A DNA stretch of 64,000 nucleotides, from the NCBI RefSeq assembly GCF_004353905.1, contig NZ_SMOD01000002.1:124001-188000 (forward strand), in the 5' to 3' direction. The notes beneath the pieces were generated by a model, which saw only the letters and a program-made list of their open reading frames with translations, was not told the DNA's origin and did not search any database. Each line of letters opens with the position of its first letter. The first letter of the stretch is position 1. Origin of the DNA: Paraburkholderia guartelaensis (lineage in GTDB: Bacteria; Pseudomonadota; Gammaproteobacteria; Burkholderiales; Burkholderiaceae). Made by a program: the position numbers and the translations under genes. Shown here piece after piece: positions 52,803 to 64,000 of this stretch.

Positions 52803-53692
52803 GACGCCACCAGTTTTTCAACGACGGGGCGCGTGAGGCTGGCCTGATCCTCGCGCGTCTTCACGAGCGCGGCGAGCGAATCCATCACGCGGTCTACGCC
52901 GTCTTCGTCGAGCGCGCTCACGCCAAGGCGCAGCAGCGCGGCCACCCAGTCGAGCGTTTCCGCGAGGCCGGGCTTGCGGCGCAGCGCCATCTCGCGCACC
53001 GCATGAACGAACTCGACAATCTGGGCCGCGAGCGCCTCTGGCACCTCGGGTACCTGGGTCCGCACGATCATGAGTTCGCGCTGGAACGAAGGGTAATCGA
53101 CGTACTGGTAGAGGCAGCGGCGGCGCAGCGCGTCGGAGATCTCGCGCGTGCCGTTCGAAGTGAGGATCACATAGGGCCGCTCGGTCGCGCGGATCACGCC
53201 AAGCTCGGGAATCGAAAGCTGGAAATCCGACAGCAGCTCGAGCAGGTAGGCCTCGAACGCCTCGTCGGTACGGTCGATTTCGTCGATCAGCAGCACGGGC
53301 GCGGGAGAGGTCGTAATAGCTTCGAGCAGCGGGCGCTTGAGCAGATAGCGCTCGGAGAAAATGTCTTGCTCCTTGTCGCGCAGCGGCCGCGTGTCCTGCT
53401 CGAAGAGCTTGATTGCCAGCAGCTGGTGGACGTAGTTCCACTCGTAAAGCGCCGCGTGCGCGTCGAGCCCTTCGTAGCATTGCAGGCGGATCAGCGGCGC
53501 GTCGAGCAGGCGCGCGAGCGCCTTCGCGACCTCGGTCTTGCCTACGCCCGCCTCGCCCTCCAGCAGCAGCGGTCGGCGCATTTCCATCGTGAGCAGCAGC
53601 GCAGCCGCGAAGCTGCGCTCGACGATGAAGCGGTGGCCCGCCAGCTTCGCCTGCAATGCGAGGACGTCCGGCATGCGATCGGTTTGCGCCAT
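52796..53692 (-). CDS. coxD: CoxD-like MoxR AAA+ ATPase
   Basis: A 298-residue MoxR-type ATPase: Walker A GEAGVGKT (about residue 46), Walker B LLIDEIDR, sensor 1 ILTSNGTREI, Arg-finger-like DALRRRCLYQY. CoxD is the chaperone ATPase required to assemble the CuSMo cluster of form I CO dehydrogenase. It follows coxG by 8 bp. Confidence 0.92.
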   Translation of the reverse strand: MAQTDRMPDVLALQAKLAGHRFIVERSFAAALLLTMEMRRPLLLEGEAGVGKTEVAKALARLLDAPLIRLQCYEGLDAHAALYEWNYVHQLLAIKLFEQDTRPLRDKEQDIFSERYLLKRPLLEAITTSPAPVLLIDEIDRTDEAFEAYLLELLSDFQLSIPELGVIRATERPYVILTSNGTREISDALRRRCLYQYVDYPSFQRELMIVRTQVPEVPEALAAQIVEFVHAVREMALRRKPGLAETLDWVAALLRLGVSALDEDGVDRVMDSLAALVKTREDQASLTRPVVEKLVASC

Positions 53693-53700
53693 GGCGTGCC

Positions 53701-54348
53701 TCAGCGGCCTTGCGCTTTGTGGGTGAAGAGCCCGCGCAGCCAGTCGCGAATGATGGCCCAGACAAACGCAATGCCGTTCAGCTCGGTGGCTTGCGCAGGC
53801 TGCGCGGCGGCCGCCCCGGTCGCCCTGGAAGGCGGCGCCGATACCGGCTCGTCGGCCGCACTCGCAGCGGCGTCCGGCGCGGCTTGCGGCGGCGCCATGG
53901 CACTCAGTCGCGCCGAGAAGTTCGCGACGAACTGCTTGAGCAACTGCTCCGACACCGGCCCCATGAGCCGCCCGCCCAGCGCGGCGGCCTTGCCGCTCAT
54001 CGTCACCTCGCTCTTGCCGGCCAGCGTGCAGGTCTCGCCCGTGGGCTGCACGCTGGCCGTGAGATCCATCGTGGCCGCCGAGCTGCCGGTCGAATCCGTT
54101 CCCTTGCCGAGCAGATGCAGGCTGCGCGCCGCGGCGTCGAGCGCAAGCACTTCGATGTCGCCCTTGAACGACATCGTCGCCGGCCCGAGCCGCACGGTGA
54201 TGGTTCCTTTGTAGTGCGTATCGTCTACGCGCTCGGTGATCTTCGCGCCCGGCATGCAGCCGGCCACCGTCTCGATGTCCTGCATCAGCGCCCAGGCGCG
54301 CTCCGCGCTCGCGTCGAGTGGAAATGCCTTGTCGAGTACGACTTTCAT
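53701..54348 (-). CDS. coxG: CoxG-like SRPBCC membrane-recruitment protein
   Basis: A 215-residue protein with a CoxG/SRPBCC domain (residues 1-150: AERAWALMQDIETVAGCMPGAKI, YKGTITVRLGPATMSFKGDI), an Ala/Pro-rich linker and a C-terminal amphipathic or membrane segment (GIAFVWAIIRDWLRGLF). In CO oxidisers CoxG recruits the dehydrogenase to the membrane and delivers electrons to quinone. The ATG at 54348 has GAGGAG upstream; 29 bp after coxL. Confidence 0.9.
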   Translation of the reverse strand: MKVVLDKAFPLDASAERAWALMQDIETVAGCMPGAKITERVDDTHYKGTITVRLGPATMSFKGDIEVLALDAAARSLHLLGKGTDSTGSSAATMDLTASVQPTGETCTLAGKSEVTMSGKAAALGGRLMGPVSEQLLKQFVANFSARLSAMAPPQAAPDAAASAADEPVSAPPSRATGAAAAQPAQATELNGIAFVWAIIRDWLRGLFTHKAQGR

Positions 54349-54377
54349 TCCGGACTCCTCATTCGTGCGCGCTTCGA

Positions 54378-56792
<2,415 letters not shown>

Positions 56793-56809
56793 GACGTGTC
56801 TCCCGGCGC

Positions 56810-57340
56810 TCATTGCGCGTGTGCCGCGCCCGCTTCGATGAGCGGATGCGAGGTTTCGACCGCTTCGCCGCGCAGCTTGCGCGCCGCGTATTGCACGGCC
56901 TTCACGATGTTCTGATAACCCGTGCAGCGGCACAGGTTCCCCGCCATCCAGTAGCGGATTTCCGCTTCCGAGGGATCGGGGTTCTCCTGAAGCAGGCGGT
57001 ACGCGCGCATCAGCATGCCCGGCGTGCAGAAGCCGCATTGCAGCCCGTGCTCCTGCATGAAACCTTCCTGCAGCGCATGCAGCGCGCCGCCTTCGGCAAG
57101 CCCTTCGACCGTGCGGACTTCAGCGCCCTGCGCCTGCACGGTGAGCAGCGTGCACGACTTCACGGACATGCCGTTGAAATCGACGGTGCAGGCGCCGCAA
57201 TGCGACGTCTCGCAACCGATATGCGGTCCCGTGTGCTGGCACTTTTCGCGCAGCGTGTGAATCAGCAGTTCGCGCGGTTCGACGACGACGTCGACCTCGC
57301 TGCCGTTGAGGCTGAACGACACCATGGTTTTGCTGGCCAT
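56810..57340 (-). CDS. coxS: CO dehydrogenase small (iron-sulfur) subunit
   Basis: A 176-residue two-cluster protein: plant-type [2Fe-2S] site [11 protein letters not shown]...C and the second site CGFCTPGM...CRCTGYQN. It relays electrons from CoxL molybdenum to CoxM FAD. It sits 18 bp after coxM. Slightly longer than typical CoxS at the C-terminus ([16 protein letters not shown]). Confidence 0.95.
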   Translation of the reverse strand: MASKTMVSFSLNGSEVDVVVEPRELLIHTLREKCQHTGPHIGCETSHCGACTVDFNGMSVKSCTLLTVQAQGAEVRTVEGLAEGGALHALQEGFMQEHGLQCGFCTPGMLMRAYRLLQENPDPSEAEIRYWMAGNLCRCTGYQNIVKAVQYAARKLRGEAVETSHPLIEAGAAHAQ

Positions 57341-57358
57341 TACGCGTTCTCCGTGAGG

Positions 57359-58237
57359 TCAGGGGCGTGCTGCGTTCGCTGCCCGTTCGTATGCGGTATT
57401 GAGCGCCCTGCGGGTCATCTCGCCCGTCATCGCGCGCTTGTAATCGGCGTCGCCGCGCAGATCCTCCACCGGGTTGCACGCCGCCATCGCGAGCCGCGCC
57501 GCTTCGTCGAGCGAGCGTGCGTCGAACGGCTTGCCGATGAGGGCCTGCTCGGCGTCCACCGCGCGAATCACCGTGTCGCCGACATTCGTCAGAGCAATGC
57601 GCACGTGATCGACCTGGCCGCCGTCAAGGCGCAACGTGACGGCCGCCGCCGCGGTCGCGAAGTCGCCAGTCTTGCGTTTGAGCTTCGCGTAGCAATAGCC
57701 GGTGCCGGGCGGCGGCACGGGAATGCGGATGCCGGTCATGATCTCGCCCGGTTCGAGCAGCGTCGCATAGGTGCCGACGAAAAAGCCGTCCGCGCTCACC
57801 ACCCGCTCGCCCGCCGCGCCTTGCAGCACGAACGAAGCGTCGAGCGCGATCATCAGCGCGGGATGGTCGTTGCCAGGATCGCCGTGCGAAAGATCGCCGC
57901 CCAGCGTGCCGCGATAGCGAACCTGCGGGTCGGCGATCTGCCGCGCACCCTCGACGATGAGCGGACAGCGCGCTTGCAGCAGCGTCGACCAGATCAGCTC
58001 GTTTTCGGTCGTCATCGCGCCGATCCACAGCGTGCCATTTTCCTCGCGGATGCCCTTGAGTTCGGCCAGCCTGCCGAGATCGATCAGATGATCGGGCTGG
58101 GCAAAGCGCAGTTTCATCATCGGCAGCAGGCTGTGTCCGCCCGCGAGCAGCTTCGCCGTTTCGCCGTGAGTGCCGAGCAAGGCGAACGCCTCGGACAAGG
58201 TTTGTGGAGCGTGGTATTCGAATGGGCGGGGAATCAC
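57359..58237 (-). CDS. coxM: CO dehydrogenase medium (FAD) subunit
   Basis: A 292-residue FAD protein with the two flavin-binding loops AGGHSLLPMM and TLGGDLSHGDPGNDHPA and the C-terminal CO-dehydrogenase flavoprotein domain. It accepts electrons from CoxS and passes them to the membrane. First gene of the cox run, divergent from rcoM. Confidence 0.95.
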   Translation of the reverse strand: MIPRPFEYHAPQTLSEAFALLGTHGETAKLLAGGHSLLPMMKLRFAQPDHLIDLGRLAELKGIREENGTLWIGAMTTENELIWSTLLQARCPLIVEGARQIADPQVRYRGTLGGDLSHGDPGNDHPALMIALDASFVLQGAAGERVVSADGFFVGTYATLLEPGEIMTGIRIPVPPPGTGYCYAKLKRKTGDFATAAAAVTLRLDGGQVDHVRIALTNVGDTVIRAVDAEQALIGKPFDARSLDEAARLAMAACNPVEDLRGDADYKRAMTGEMTRRALNTAYERAANAARP

Positions 58238-58279
58238 ACTAGTCTCCTTATTGGCATCGTCCTGAAAGTCAGGATTTCA

Positions 58280-58316
58280 CAATGCAACGCAGCAATTCAA
58301 CGGGTTTTCTCGAACG
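58280..58316. promoter_or_regulatory. Candidate RcoM binding site: phased direct repeats
   Basis: On the plus strand CAATGCAACG (58280) and CAATTCAACG (58293) share nine of ten bases and are 13 bp apart, followed by a weaker GAACG at 58312. The array lies 43-79 bp upstream of coxM in the divergent coxM-rcoM region. LytTR proteins bind direct repeats of this kind, so this is a plausible RcoM site; not proven. Confidence 0.55.
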
Positions 58317-58441
58317 GCGGCATGGTTGCGCCGGGTGCCGGAAAACTTGCGTGAAAAGGGGAAAGGACATAAAACGGAGGCAGCGTCCCGCCGCCGCAGA
58401 CGCCGCGCACAACGCCGCGGCAGCATCGGGGAGAACCCTGG

Positions 58442-59257
58442 ATGAAACCGTTCGAGCACGCCATGCCGACCACCGACGCGCGCCGCGCCGAGACTTTTCA
58501 GCACCGCCTCGAGCAGTTCAATCCGGGCGTGGTGTGGCTCGACGCGCAGGGGCGCGTCAGCGCGTTCAACGACGTCGCGCTGCAGATTCTCGGACCCGCG
58601 GGCGAGCAGTCGCTGGGCGTGGCCCAGGACAAGCTGTTCGGCATCGACGTCGTGCAGCTGCACCCGGCAAAAAGCCGCGACAAGCTACGCTTCCTGCTGC
58701 AGTCGCGCGACGCCGGCGGCTGCCCCGTGAAGTCGCCTCCGCCGGTCGCGATGATGATCAACATTCCCGACCGCATTCTCATGCTCAAGGTGTCCCGCAT
58801 GTCGGACATGAACGGCGCGTGCGGCACCTGCATGATTTTTTACGATCTCACCGACCTGACGACCGAACCGTCGGCTGAGCCCACGGCGGAGGCGCTTGCC
58901 GGCGCGCCCACGCCTCCCCGGCGGCTCTTCAAGATTCCGGTGTACCGCAAGAACCGCGTGATCCTGATCGACCTGAAGGACGTCGTGCGTTTTCAGGGCG
59001 ACGGCCACTACACGACGATCGTCACGAAGGACGATCGCTACCTCTCCAACCTGTCGCTCGCTGACCTCGAACTGCGGCTCGACAGCAATACGTTTTTGCG
59101 CGTGCATCGCAGCCACATCGTCAACCTGCCGTTCGCGGTCGAAATCGTCAAAGCCGACGACAGCGTGAACCTCGTGATGGACGACGGCGAACGCAGCGTC
59201 GTGCCGGTGAGCCGCTCACGCGCCGCGCAACTGAAAGAGTGGCTCGGCGTGGTCTGA
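58442..59257 (+). CDS. rcoM: RcoM-type haem-PAS LytTR CO-sensing regulator
   Basis: A 271-residue one-component regulator: N-terminal PAS domain (FNPGVVWLDAQGRVSAFNDVA) and C-terminal LytTR DNA-binding domain (FKIPVYRKNRVILIDLKDVVRF, FLRVHRSHIVNLPF). His74, Cys94 and Met104 fall exactly at the positions known for the haem ligands of characterised RcoM from Paraburkholderia xenovorans: His74 proximal, Cys94 and Met104 exchanged with redox state. It senses CO in the cytoplasm and activates the divergent cox operon. Confidence 0.95.
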   Translation: MKPFEHAMPTTDARRAETFQHRLEQFNPGVVWLDAQGRVSAFNDVALQILGPAGEQSLGVAQDKLFGIDVVQLHPAKSRDKLRFLLQSRDAGGCPVKSPPPVAMMINIPDRILMLKVSRMSDMNGACGTCMIFYDLTDLTTEPSAEPTAEALAGAPTPPRRLFKIPVYRKNRVILIDLKDVVRFQGDGHYTTIVTKDDRYLSNLSLADLELRLDSNTFLRVHRSHIVNLPFAVEIVKADDSVNLVMDDGERSVVPVSRSRAAQLKEWLGVV

Positions 59258-59332
59258 AGACTGGCGCCGATCGCTTTACTTCAACCGGCCGGTCTCCTTC
59301 GTCCTAGAATTCCTGTCAGGGGGCGAGGCGAC

Positions 59333-59875
59333 ATGAAGCGCGAAGTGGTCACAGGGCTGCTGTGCGGCGCACTACTCGCCGGCTGCGTGACGGCCGGCGT
59401 CGAGGTCAGGCCCGAACAGATGGCGAACTTCAGGTACGGCGTGACGACGCTACAGGATGTGATCGTCGCGCTCGGCCCGGCGTCGGTCGAGACCGCGCTG
59501 GACGACGGCTCGACGTTGCTCGTCTATACCTACGTGACATCGCGTCCGCACCCGGAAAGCTATATCCCGTTCATCGGTTCGCTGGTCGCCGGCGCCGACA
59601 CACACTCGTCCGCGGCCGTGTTTCTGTTCGATTCGCACGGTCTCCTCAAAAGCGCGAACAGCACGGGCTCGAACGTCGGTACGGGCATGACCGCCGCCCA
59701 CAGCGCGCAGCCCAGAGCGTCCGCGCCAGTCTCCGATGCGCCCGTTGTTGGCCGGGGCGTCCCGCCGCCCGCCGTTCAGACCGCCCAGCCGACGCCGGAA
59801 GAAGACGTCGCGCCCGCGTCGCAAATGCCCGGCGAACCTCTGGAAATCAACGTTCAGCCGGGTCCCGTCGAATAG
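59333..59875 (+). CDS. Lipoprotein with SmpA/OmlA-like segment
   Basis: A 180-residue lipoprotein: signal peptide and lipobox LLAGCVTAG. The next part (FRYGVTTLQDVIVALGPAS...LLVYTYVTSRPHPESYIP) resembles the small BamE/SmpA-like fold. The C-terminal 60 residues are Pro/Ala-rich and disordered. Envelope role unknown. Ribosome site GGGGCGAGG. Confidence 0.78.
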   Translation: MKREVVTGLLCGALLAGCVTAGVEVRPEQMANFRYGVTTLQDVIVALGPASVETALDDGSTLLVYTYVTSRPHPESYIPFIGSLVAGADTHSSAAVFLFDSHGLLKSANSTGSNVGTGMTAAHSAQPRASAPVSDAPVVGRGVPPPAVQTAQPTPEEDVAPASQMPGEPLEINVQPGPVE

Positions 59876-60017
59876 CCGCCGCTCTCCGTGCGGGAATGCG
59901 TATCTGATCGTGCGCGTACGTGCGCTACAGCACACTTGGGAAGTCGCAGCGAGAATACGCTAGGAGTCCAAAATTAGAAGCAGCGAACGCCGAAGCAGTC
60001 CCGCAGCGGAGGACGAA

Positions 60018-61697
60018 ATGTCGAACTTGCCCTGGCTTTCGCAATATCCCGCTGGCGTCGCGGCGGACATCGACCTCGACGACTGCCCCTCGATGGCCGC
60101 CCTGCTGGAACAGGCCGTCGCACGCTTCGGCGACAGGATCGCCTTTCACCAGTTCGGCGTGAATCTCACCTATCGCGAACTGGACGCCTACTCCGCGCGC
60201 CTTGCCGCCTACTTTCAGAAAAACCTGCAACTGAAACCCGGCGACCGCATCGCGCTGATGTTGCCAAACTCCCTGCAACACCCCATCGCGATGTTTGCCG
60301 CACTGCGCGCCGGGCTCACCGTGGTCAACGTCAACCCGCTCTACACCGCGCCGGAACTGGCGAGTCTGATCAAGGATTCCGGTGCGCGTGCGATCGTGGT
60401 CATGGAGGTGTCCGCCGCTACGCTGCAGCAGGCACTTGCCCTTGTCCCCATCGAGCACGTAATCGTCGCGCGCGTGGCGGAAATGCAGAGCTTCCCGAGA
60501 TCCATCCTTGTCGACTACATCGTTCGAAAAAAGAAAAAACTCGTCCCGGACTGGACGATTCCAGGTGCGATCGCCTTCAGGACCGCCATGACCGCGCGCC
60601 CGGCCGCGGACTTCACGAAGACCGCGCTGAACCGCGAGACGCGGGCATTCCTGCAATACACCGGCGGCACGACCGGCGACCCCAAAGGGGCCGTATTGAC
60701 GCACGGCAACGTAGTCGCGGACGTGCTGATATTTGCGGCGTGGGTCAGGCCGGTGTTCCGGACAAGTGGCGAAATCACACTCGTCGCGCTGCCCCTGTAC
60801 CACGTGGCAGCCCTGGTGTGCCAATGCCTCGTCTCGTTTCATCTGGGCACCCGCTGCGTGCTGGTGATGAACCCGCGCGATATTCCCTCCCTCGTGAAGG
60901 ACTTTGCCACGCACCGGCCAACCGTGTTTGGCGGCCTCAACACGCTATTTACCGCGCTGATGAACAACGAAGCCTTTGGCGCGCTCGACTTCTCCACGCT
61001 GCGCAGTACCTTCGGAGGCGGTACCGCGACGCAGCCCGCAGTCGCCGAACGCTGGCAGAAACTCACCGGCACCCCGGTGGTGGAAGCCTACGGGCTTTCG
61101 GAGGCCGCAGGCGCGGTGACGGCCAACCCCGTCACGCAGACTGCCTTCGAAGGCACGATCGGCGTGCCGCTGCCTTCCATGCGCATTGAAATCCGCGACG
61201 AAGGCGGCGCGGCCTTACGCGCCGGCATGCCGGGCGAAATCTTCGTTGCAGGGCCAGTCATCATGCAAGGCTACTTCAACCGGCCGGAGGAAACGGCGCA
61301 TGCGATCGGCAGCGATGGATTTTTCGCGACCGGCGATATCGGGATCATGGACGAGCGCGGTGTGATCAGGATTGTCGACCGCAAGCGGGACATGATTCTG
61401 GTCTCCGGTTTCAACGTCTATCCAAACGAAGTGGAGGGCGTGCTCTTCCGGCATCCCGGCATTCTGGAGGTCGCGGTCGTTGGTGTGGCGGATTCACAAT
61501 CGGGCGAGACGCCAGTCGCCTTCGTGGTGAAAAAGGAACCCGGGCTGACCGAGTCGGACGTGATCGAGTTCGCGCGCACGAGCCTCACCGCCTACAAGGT
61601 GCCCAAGCAGGTGGTCTTCGTGAACGACCTGCCGAAAACGCCGGTTGGAAAAGTGCTGCGCCGACAGTTGCGAGACCGGCTGGTGAGTCAAATCTGA
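60018..61697 (+). CDS. Long-chain acyl-CoA synthetase (FadD family, AMP-forming)
   Basis: A 559-residue ANL-superfamily enzyme. The phosphate loop is YTGGTTGDPKGA, followed by EAYGLSEAAGAV and the ATP motif FATGDIGIMDERGVIRIVDRKRDMILVSGFNVYPNEVE; the catalytic Lys is in KTPVGKVLRR. FadD-like enzymes activate fatty acids to acyl-CoA with ATP. The ATG at 60018 has GGAGGA upstream. Next is an MHS carrier gene 240 bp downstream; substrate chain length cannot be judged. Confidence 0.9.
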   Translation: MSNLPWLSQYPAGVAADIDLDDCPSMAALLEQAVARFGDRIAFHQFGVNLTYRELDAYSARLAAYFQKNLQLKPGDRIALMLPNSLQHPIAMFAALRAGLTVVNVNPLYTAPELASLIKDSGARAIVVMEVSAATLQQALALVPIEHVIVARVAEMQSFPRSILVDYIVRKKKKLVPDWTIPGAIAFRTAMTARPAADFTKTALNRETRAFLQYTGGTTGDPKGAVLTHGNVVADVLIFAAWVRPVFRTSGEITLVALPLYHVAALVCQCLVSFHLGTRCVLVMNPRDIPSLVKDFATHRPTVFGGLNTLFTALMNNEAFGALDFSTLRSTFGGGTATQPAVAERWQKLTGTPVVEAYGLSEAAGAVTANPVTQTAFEGTIGVPLPSMRIEIRDEGGAALRAGMPGEIFVAGPVIMQGYFNRPEETAHAIGSDGFFATGDIGIMDERGVIRIVDRKRDMILVSGFNVYPNEVEGVLFRHPGILEVAVVGVADSQSGETPVAFVVKKEPGLTESDVIEFARTSLTAYKVPKQVVFVNDLPKTPVGKVLRRQLRDRLVSQI

Positions 61698-61938
61698 CCT
61701 ATTGCGCCGCCGAAAAACCATTCGAAAAGCGACGTCGTTTAGTCATTGCGCGACATCACAATTTGATGTCGCTTCCAGCGCGTCACCATGTCGCCTTCGT
61801 TCTAGGTGCGGCATTTATGGTCGCATTAACTGTGCAAATCATCACCGTGCGATTTCAGCGTTAAACCGCCCGCCTCGAATGGCTGCGCCATTCAGGGTGA
61901 TACGCACACCTTATTCAATGCACAGGGACGGCCAGATA

Positions 61939-63300
61939 ATGAAAGCGTATCAGCCAACAGTAGACCCAAAGACGCTTCGCAAGGTGATCATTGCCGCTGC
62001 GGTAGGCAATTTTGTCGAATGGTTCGACTTTGCCGTTTACGGATTTCTCGCGACACTGCTGACTCGCCAGTTCTTTCCGAATGGCGACCCGGCAATCGCG
62101 TTGATGAAGACCTTCGCAGTGTTCGCCGTCGCGTTTGCCTTCAGGCCGCTCGGCGGCGTGTTCTTCGGCGTGGTGGGAGACCGGGTAGGCCGCAAGAAAA
62201 CGCTCGCAATGACCATTCTGATCATGGCGGGTGCAACAACGGTCATCGGCTTTCTGCCGACCTATGCATCGGTCGGCATGCTCGCACCCTTGCTGCTCGC
62301 GATAGTTCGCTGCGTGCAGGGTTTTTCCGCCGGCGGAGAGTACGCAGGCGCCTGCGCGTATCTGATGGAACATGCGCCGAAGCACCAGCGCGCGCGATAC
62401 GGAAGCTTTCTTCCGGTTTCCACGTTCCTGTCGTTCGCGAGCGCCGCTGTTGTGGCATCCGGACTGGACGCCATGCTGTCGGCGGAGGCGATGAGCAACT
62501 GGGGCTGGCGAATCCCGTTCATCGCTGCGGCGCCTATCGGCCTCGTCGGACTGTATCTGCGCACGCGCCTTGGCGAAACCCCTTCGTTTGTCGCAGTCGA
62601 ACACGATCACGACCTCGCTCACGCCCCGCTGCGCGAAACGCTCAGGACACAGGCAAGCGCGATTGTGCGCCTGGGCGCGTTTGTTTCCGTGACTGCGCTC
62701 TCCTTCTATACGTTCACAACCTACTTCGCCACGTATCTGCAGGTCGTCGGCCATCTGAGCCGGGCCAGCGCGTTATTGGTGACGGTCATCGCACTCGTAT
62801 TCGCCGCGGCCATCTGCCCGCTCGCCGGCCTCTACTCGGACGCAGTGGGAAGACGCAAAACCGTTTTCACGGCATGCGCCGTCCTGATCGCCGCCGTCTA
62901 CCCTTCTTTCGCGCTCGGAGGGTCAGGGGACTTTCGTTCCGCGATTGCCGGCGCTTGCATGCTTGCGCTCGGCGCGGTCCTGTCGGGTGTGGTCACGGCC
63001 GCACTGCTCTCCGAAATCTTTCCGACCCGGACGCGTTATACCGCTTCGGCGATCACCTACAACCTCGCCTACACGATCTTTGGCGGCACCGCACCGCTCG
63101 TCGCCACGTGGCTGATCGAGTCAACGGGTAACAGCATCTCCCCCGCTTACTACCTGATCGCCGTCTCACTGCTGGCGCTGGTTGGCGGGTTGTCCTTGCC
63201 GGAAACGTCGCGGATTTCGCTCGACGATCACCCGCACGAAGGCGTGACGGAACGCGTTGCTGCGCGCGGTCTGCAAGACGCGCCGCACAATTCGATCTGA
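61939..63300 (+). CDS. MHS-family MFS transporter (metabolite:H+ symporter)
   Basis: A 453-residue 12-TM carrier of the metabolite:H+ symporter family. Family marks: VGNFVEWFDFAVYGFLA, GVFFGVVGDRVGRKKTL, CVQGFSAGGEYAGACAYLMEHAP and LYSDAVGRRKT. Relatives import proline/betaine, 2-oxoglutarate, citrate or shikimate. The ATG at 61939 with AGGGA is preferred to one at 61918. Substrate unknown. Confidence 0.9.
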   Translation: MKAYQPTVDPKTLRKVIIAAAVGNFVEWFDFAVYGFLATLLTRQFFPNGDPAIALMKTFAVFAVAFAFRPLGGVFFGVVGDRVGRKKTLAMTILIMAGATTVIGFLPTYASVGMLAPLLLAIVRCVQGFSAGGEYAGACAYLMEHAPKHQRARYGSFLPVSTFLSFASAAVVASGLDAMLSAEAMSNWGWRIPFIAAAPIGLVGLYLRTRLGETPSFVAVEHDHDLAHAPLRETLRTQASAIVRLGAFVSVTALSFYTFTTYFATYLQVVGHLSRASALLVTVIALVFAAAICPLAGLYSDAVGRRKTVFTACAVLIAAVYPSFALGGSGDFRSAIAGACMLALGAVLSGVVTAALLSEIFPTRTRYTASAITYNLAYTIFGGTAPLVATWLIESTGNSISPAYYLIAVSLLALVGGLSLPETSRISLDDHPHEGVTERVAARGLQDAPHNSI

Positions 63301-63319
63301 CACGATCCCTCCCCGCCGC

Positions 63320-64000
63320 TCAGTAGGCCGCGCGCAGCGCCTCCGTGGCAAGGGCGAGGCGCGACGCAATGACTTTCACCAGAAAGCGATGAAATTGCTG
63401 AGCGGCGGCGGCGTCGTCCCGCTCGAGCGCAACGAGCGCGGCCAGCGACAGCCTGCGCACCCGCGTCGGCACTTCGGCGAACACGTCCGCGCTGCGCGGC
63501 TGCTGCGTGTACACGGCCATCTCCCCGATCACCGTGCCCGGGAGGCAAGCGCGCACGCGCACTGACCGCCCGTTGCCGAGCGGCAGCGAAACGGCAAGGC
63601 GCCCGCGCTCGATGATGTACAGCGCGTCGCCCGGGTCCCCGCGATGAAACAGCGCCTGGCCCGCTTGCAGATCCTGCACTTCGAGCCGGATGGAGAGCGT
63701 GTTCAGCGCGCTCGCCGTGAAATGCGGCGAGAGCAGCGCGTTGAGGTCGTCACCGGGCTTCGGCGCGAGCGCGCTTGACGCGAGCAGTTGGTCTTCTACC
63801 CATTCGAGGCCCGCATCGAGCGTGTCGAATTCGCGAATGCGCAGATTGAGCGTGCCGGTTTTCGTCAGCAGATCGCGCGAGCGCGGCGGCAGCGCGGTCA
63901 AGATCAGGTCCGCATCCATCGCCGCGCAGAGCTGCCGCAGCTTGACGAAGCTGATCGATACCGAAGCGTCGATGCCCTGGGTCGCCGCGAAATCAAGTAC
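63320..64000 (-). CDS. SulP-type anion transporter, C-terminal STAS and cyclic-nucleotide-binding part (5' end outside window)
   Basis: The open frame runs off the right edge. The visible part begins in a STAS domain (VLDFAATQGIDASVSISFVKL, ADLILTALPPRSRDLL) and continues into a cyclic-nucleotide-binding fold (LFHRGDPGDALYIIERGRLAV, GTVIGEMAVYTQQPRSADVFAE). This STAS-cNMP arrangement is typical of a subgroup of SulP/SLC26 inorganic anion transporters and of some stand-alone regulators. The hydrophobic transporter part is not visible, so SulP identity is inferred. Confidence 0.78.
   Translation of the reverse strand, partial: VLDFAATQGIDASVSISFVKLRQLCAAMDADLILTALPPRSRDLLTKTGTLNLRIREFDTLDAGLEWVEDQLLASSALAPKPGDDLNALLSPHFTASALNTLSIRLEVQDLQAGQALFHRGDPGDALYIIERGRLAVSLPLGNGRSVRVRACLPGTVIGEMAVYTQQPRSADVFAEVPTRVRRLSLAALVALERDDAAAAQQFHRFLVKVIASRLALATEALRAAY

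Overview
The window is high-GC, densely coded DNA from a Burkholderiaceae bacterium, most like Paraburkholderia or Caballeronia. This is inferred from the gene families: an RcoM/form I CO dehydrogenase locus, Bug-type binding proteins, XRE-cupin regulators and a sulfolactate lyase cluster. It reads as a large-replicon catabolic region made of four catabolic blocks separated by ordinary genes. I saw no tRNA, rRNA, CRISPR array, insertion sequence or phage gene.

Region 1 (1-10.1 kb) looks like a lysine/pipecolate (possibly D-amino acid) catabolic island. It holds a partial FAD oxidoreductase, an AmaB-type aldehyde dehydrogenase, a branched-chain/amino-acid ABC binding protein, an XRE-cupin regulator, an HglS/DUF1338 2-oxoadipate dioxygenase, a LysR regulator, a DadA-like dehydrogenase, an ornithine-cyclodeaminase-family imine reductase and an asparaginase. 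A 14-bp palindrome, TTTCCTATAGGAAA, or a close variant recurs in front of these units and suggests a local regulon.

Region 2 (10.1-25 kb) is mixed: glycogen debranching enzyme homologue, citrate synthase, an orphan MreB paralogue, hydrolases, a DHA2 exporter, glutaminase, a GST, a FlxA-like low-complexity protein, and a cytoplasmic HtrA-like protease paired with a response regulator whose receiver is degenerate.

Region 3 (25-45.3 kb) is the most interesting. One part (39.2-45.2 kb) encodes a recognisable sulfolactate route: SuyA, SuyB, a DctA-family carrier, an SlcC-like and a ComC-like dehydrogenase, and a divergent GntR regulator. Immediately beside it lies a ten-gene same-strand run reading away from a LysR gene: TauE-type exporter, a second SuyA, a DctA-family carrier, a complete succinate-dehydrogenase/fumarate-reductase-like complex (B, two anchors, A), two-subunit class I fumarase, and a Bug binding protein. 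Chemically these genes fit an undescribed route for a sulfonated C4 dicarboxylate such as sulfosuccinate: dehydrogenation, hydration, sulfite elimination, sulfite export. That is a hypothesis. The two suyA copies are nearly identical at DNA level. A TctB-TctA pair and a ThDP-dependent enzyme flank the run.

Region 4 (48.8-59.3 kb) is an aerobic CO oxidation locus. coxM-S-L-G-D-E-F and a MobA/MocA-like nucleotidyltransferase form one tightly packed run, facing an RcoM-type haem PAS-LytTR regulator that carries His74, Cys94 and Met104. CoxL has the form I AYRCSFR motif, and CoxF is fused to a YHS domain. The window ends with an acyl-CoA synthetase, an MHS-family carrier and the C-terminal part of a SulP-type transporter with STAS and cyclic-nucleotide-binding domains.
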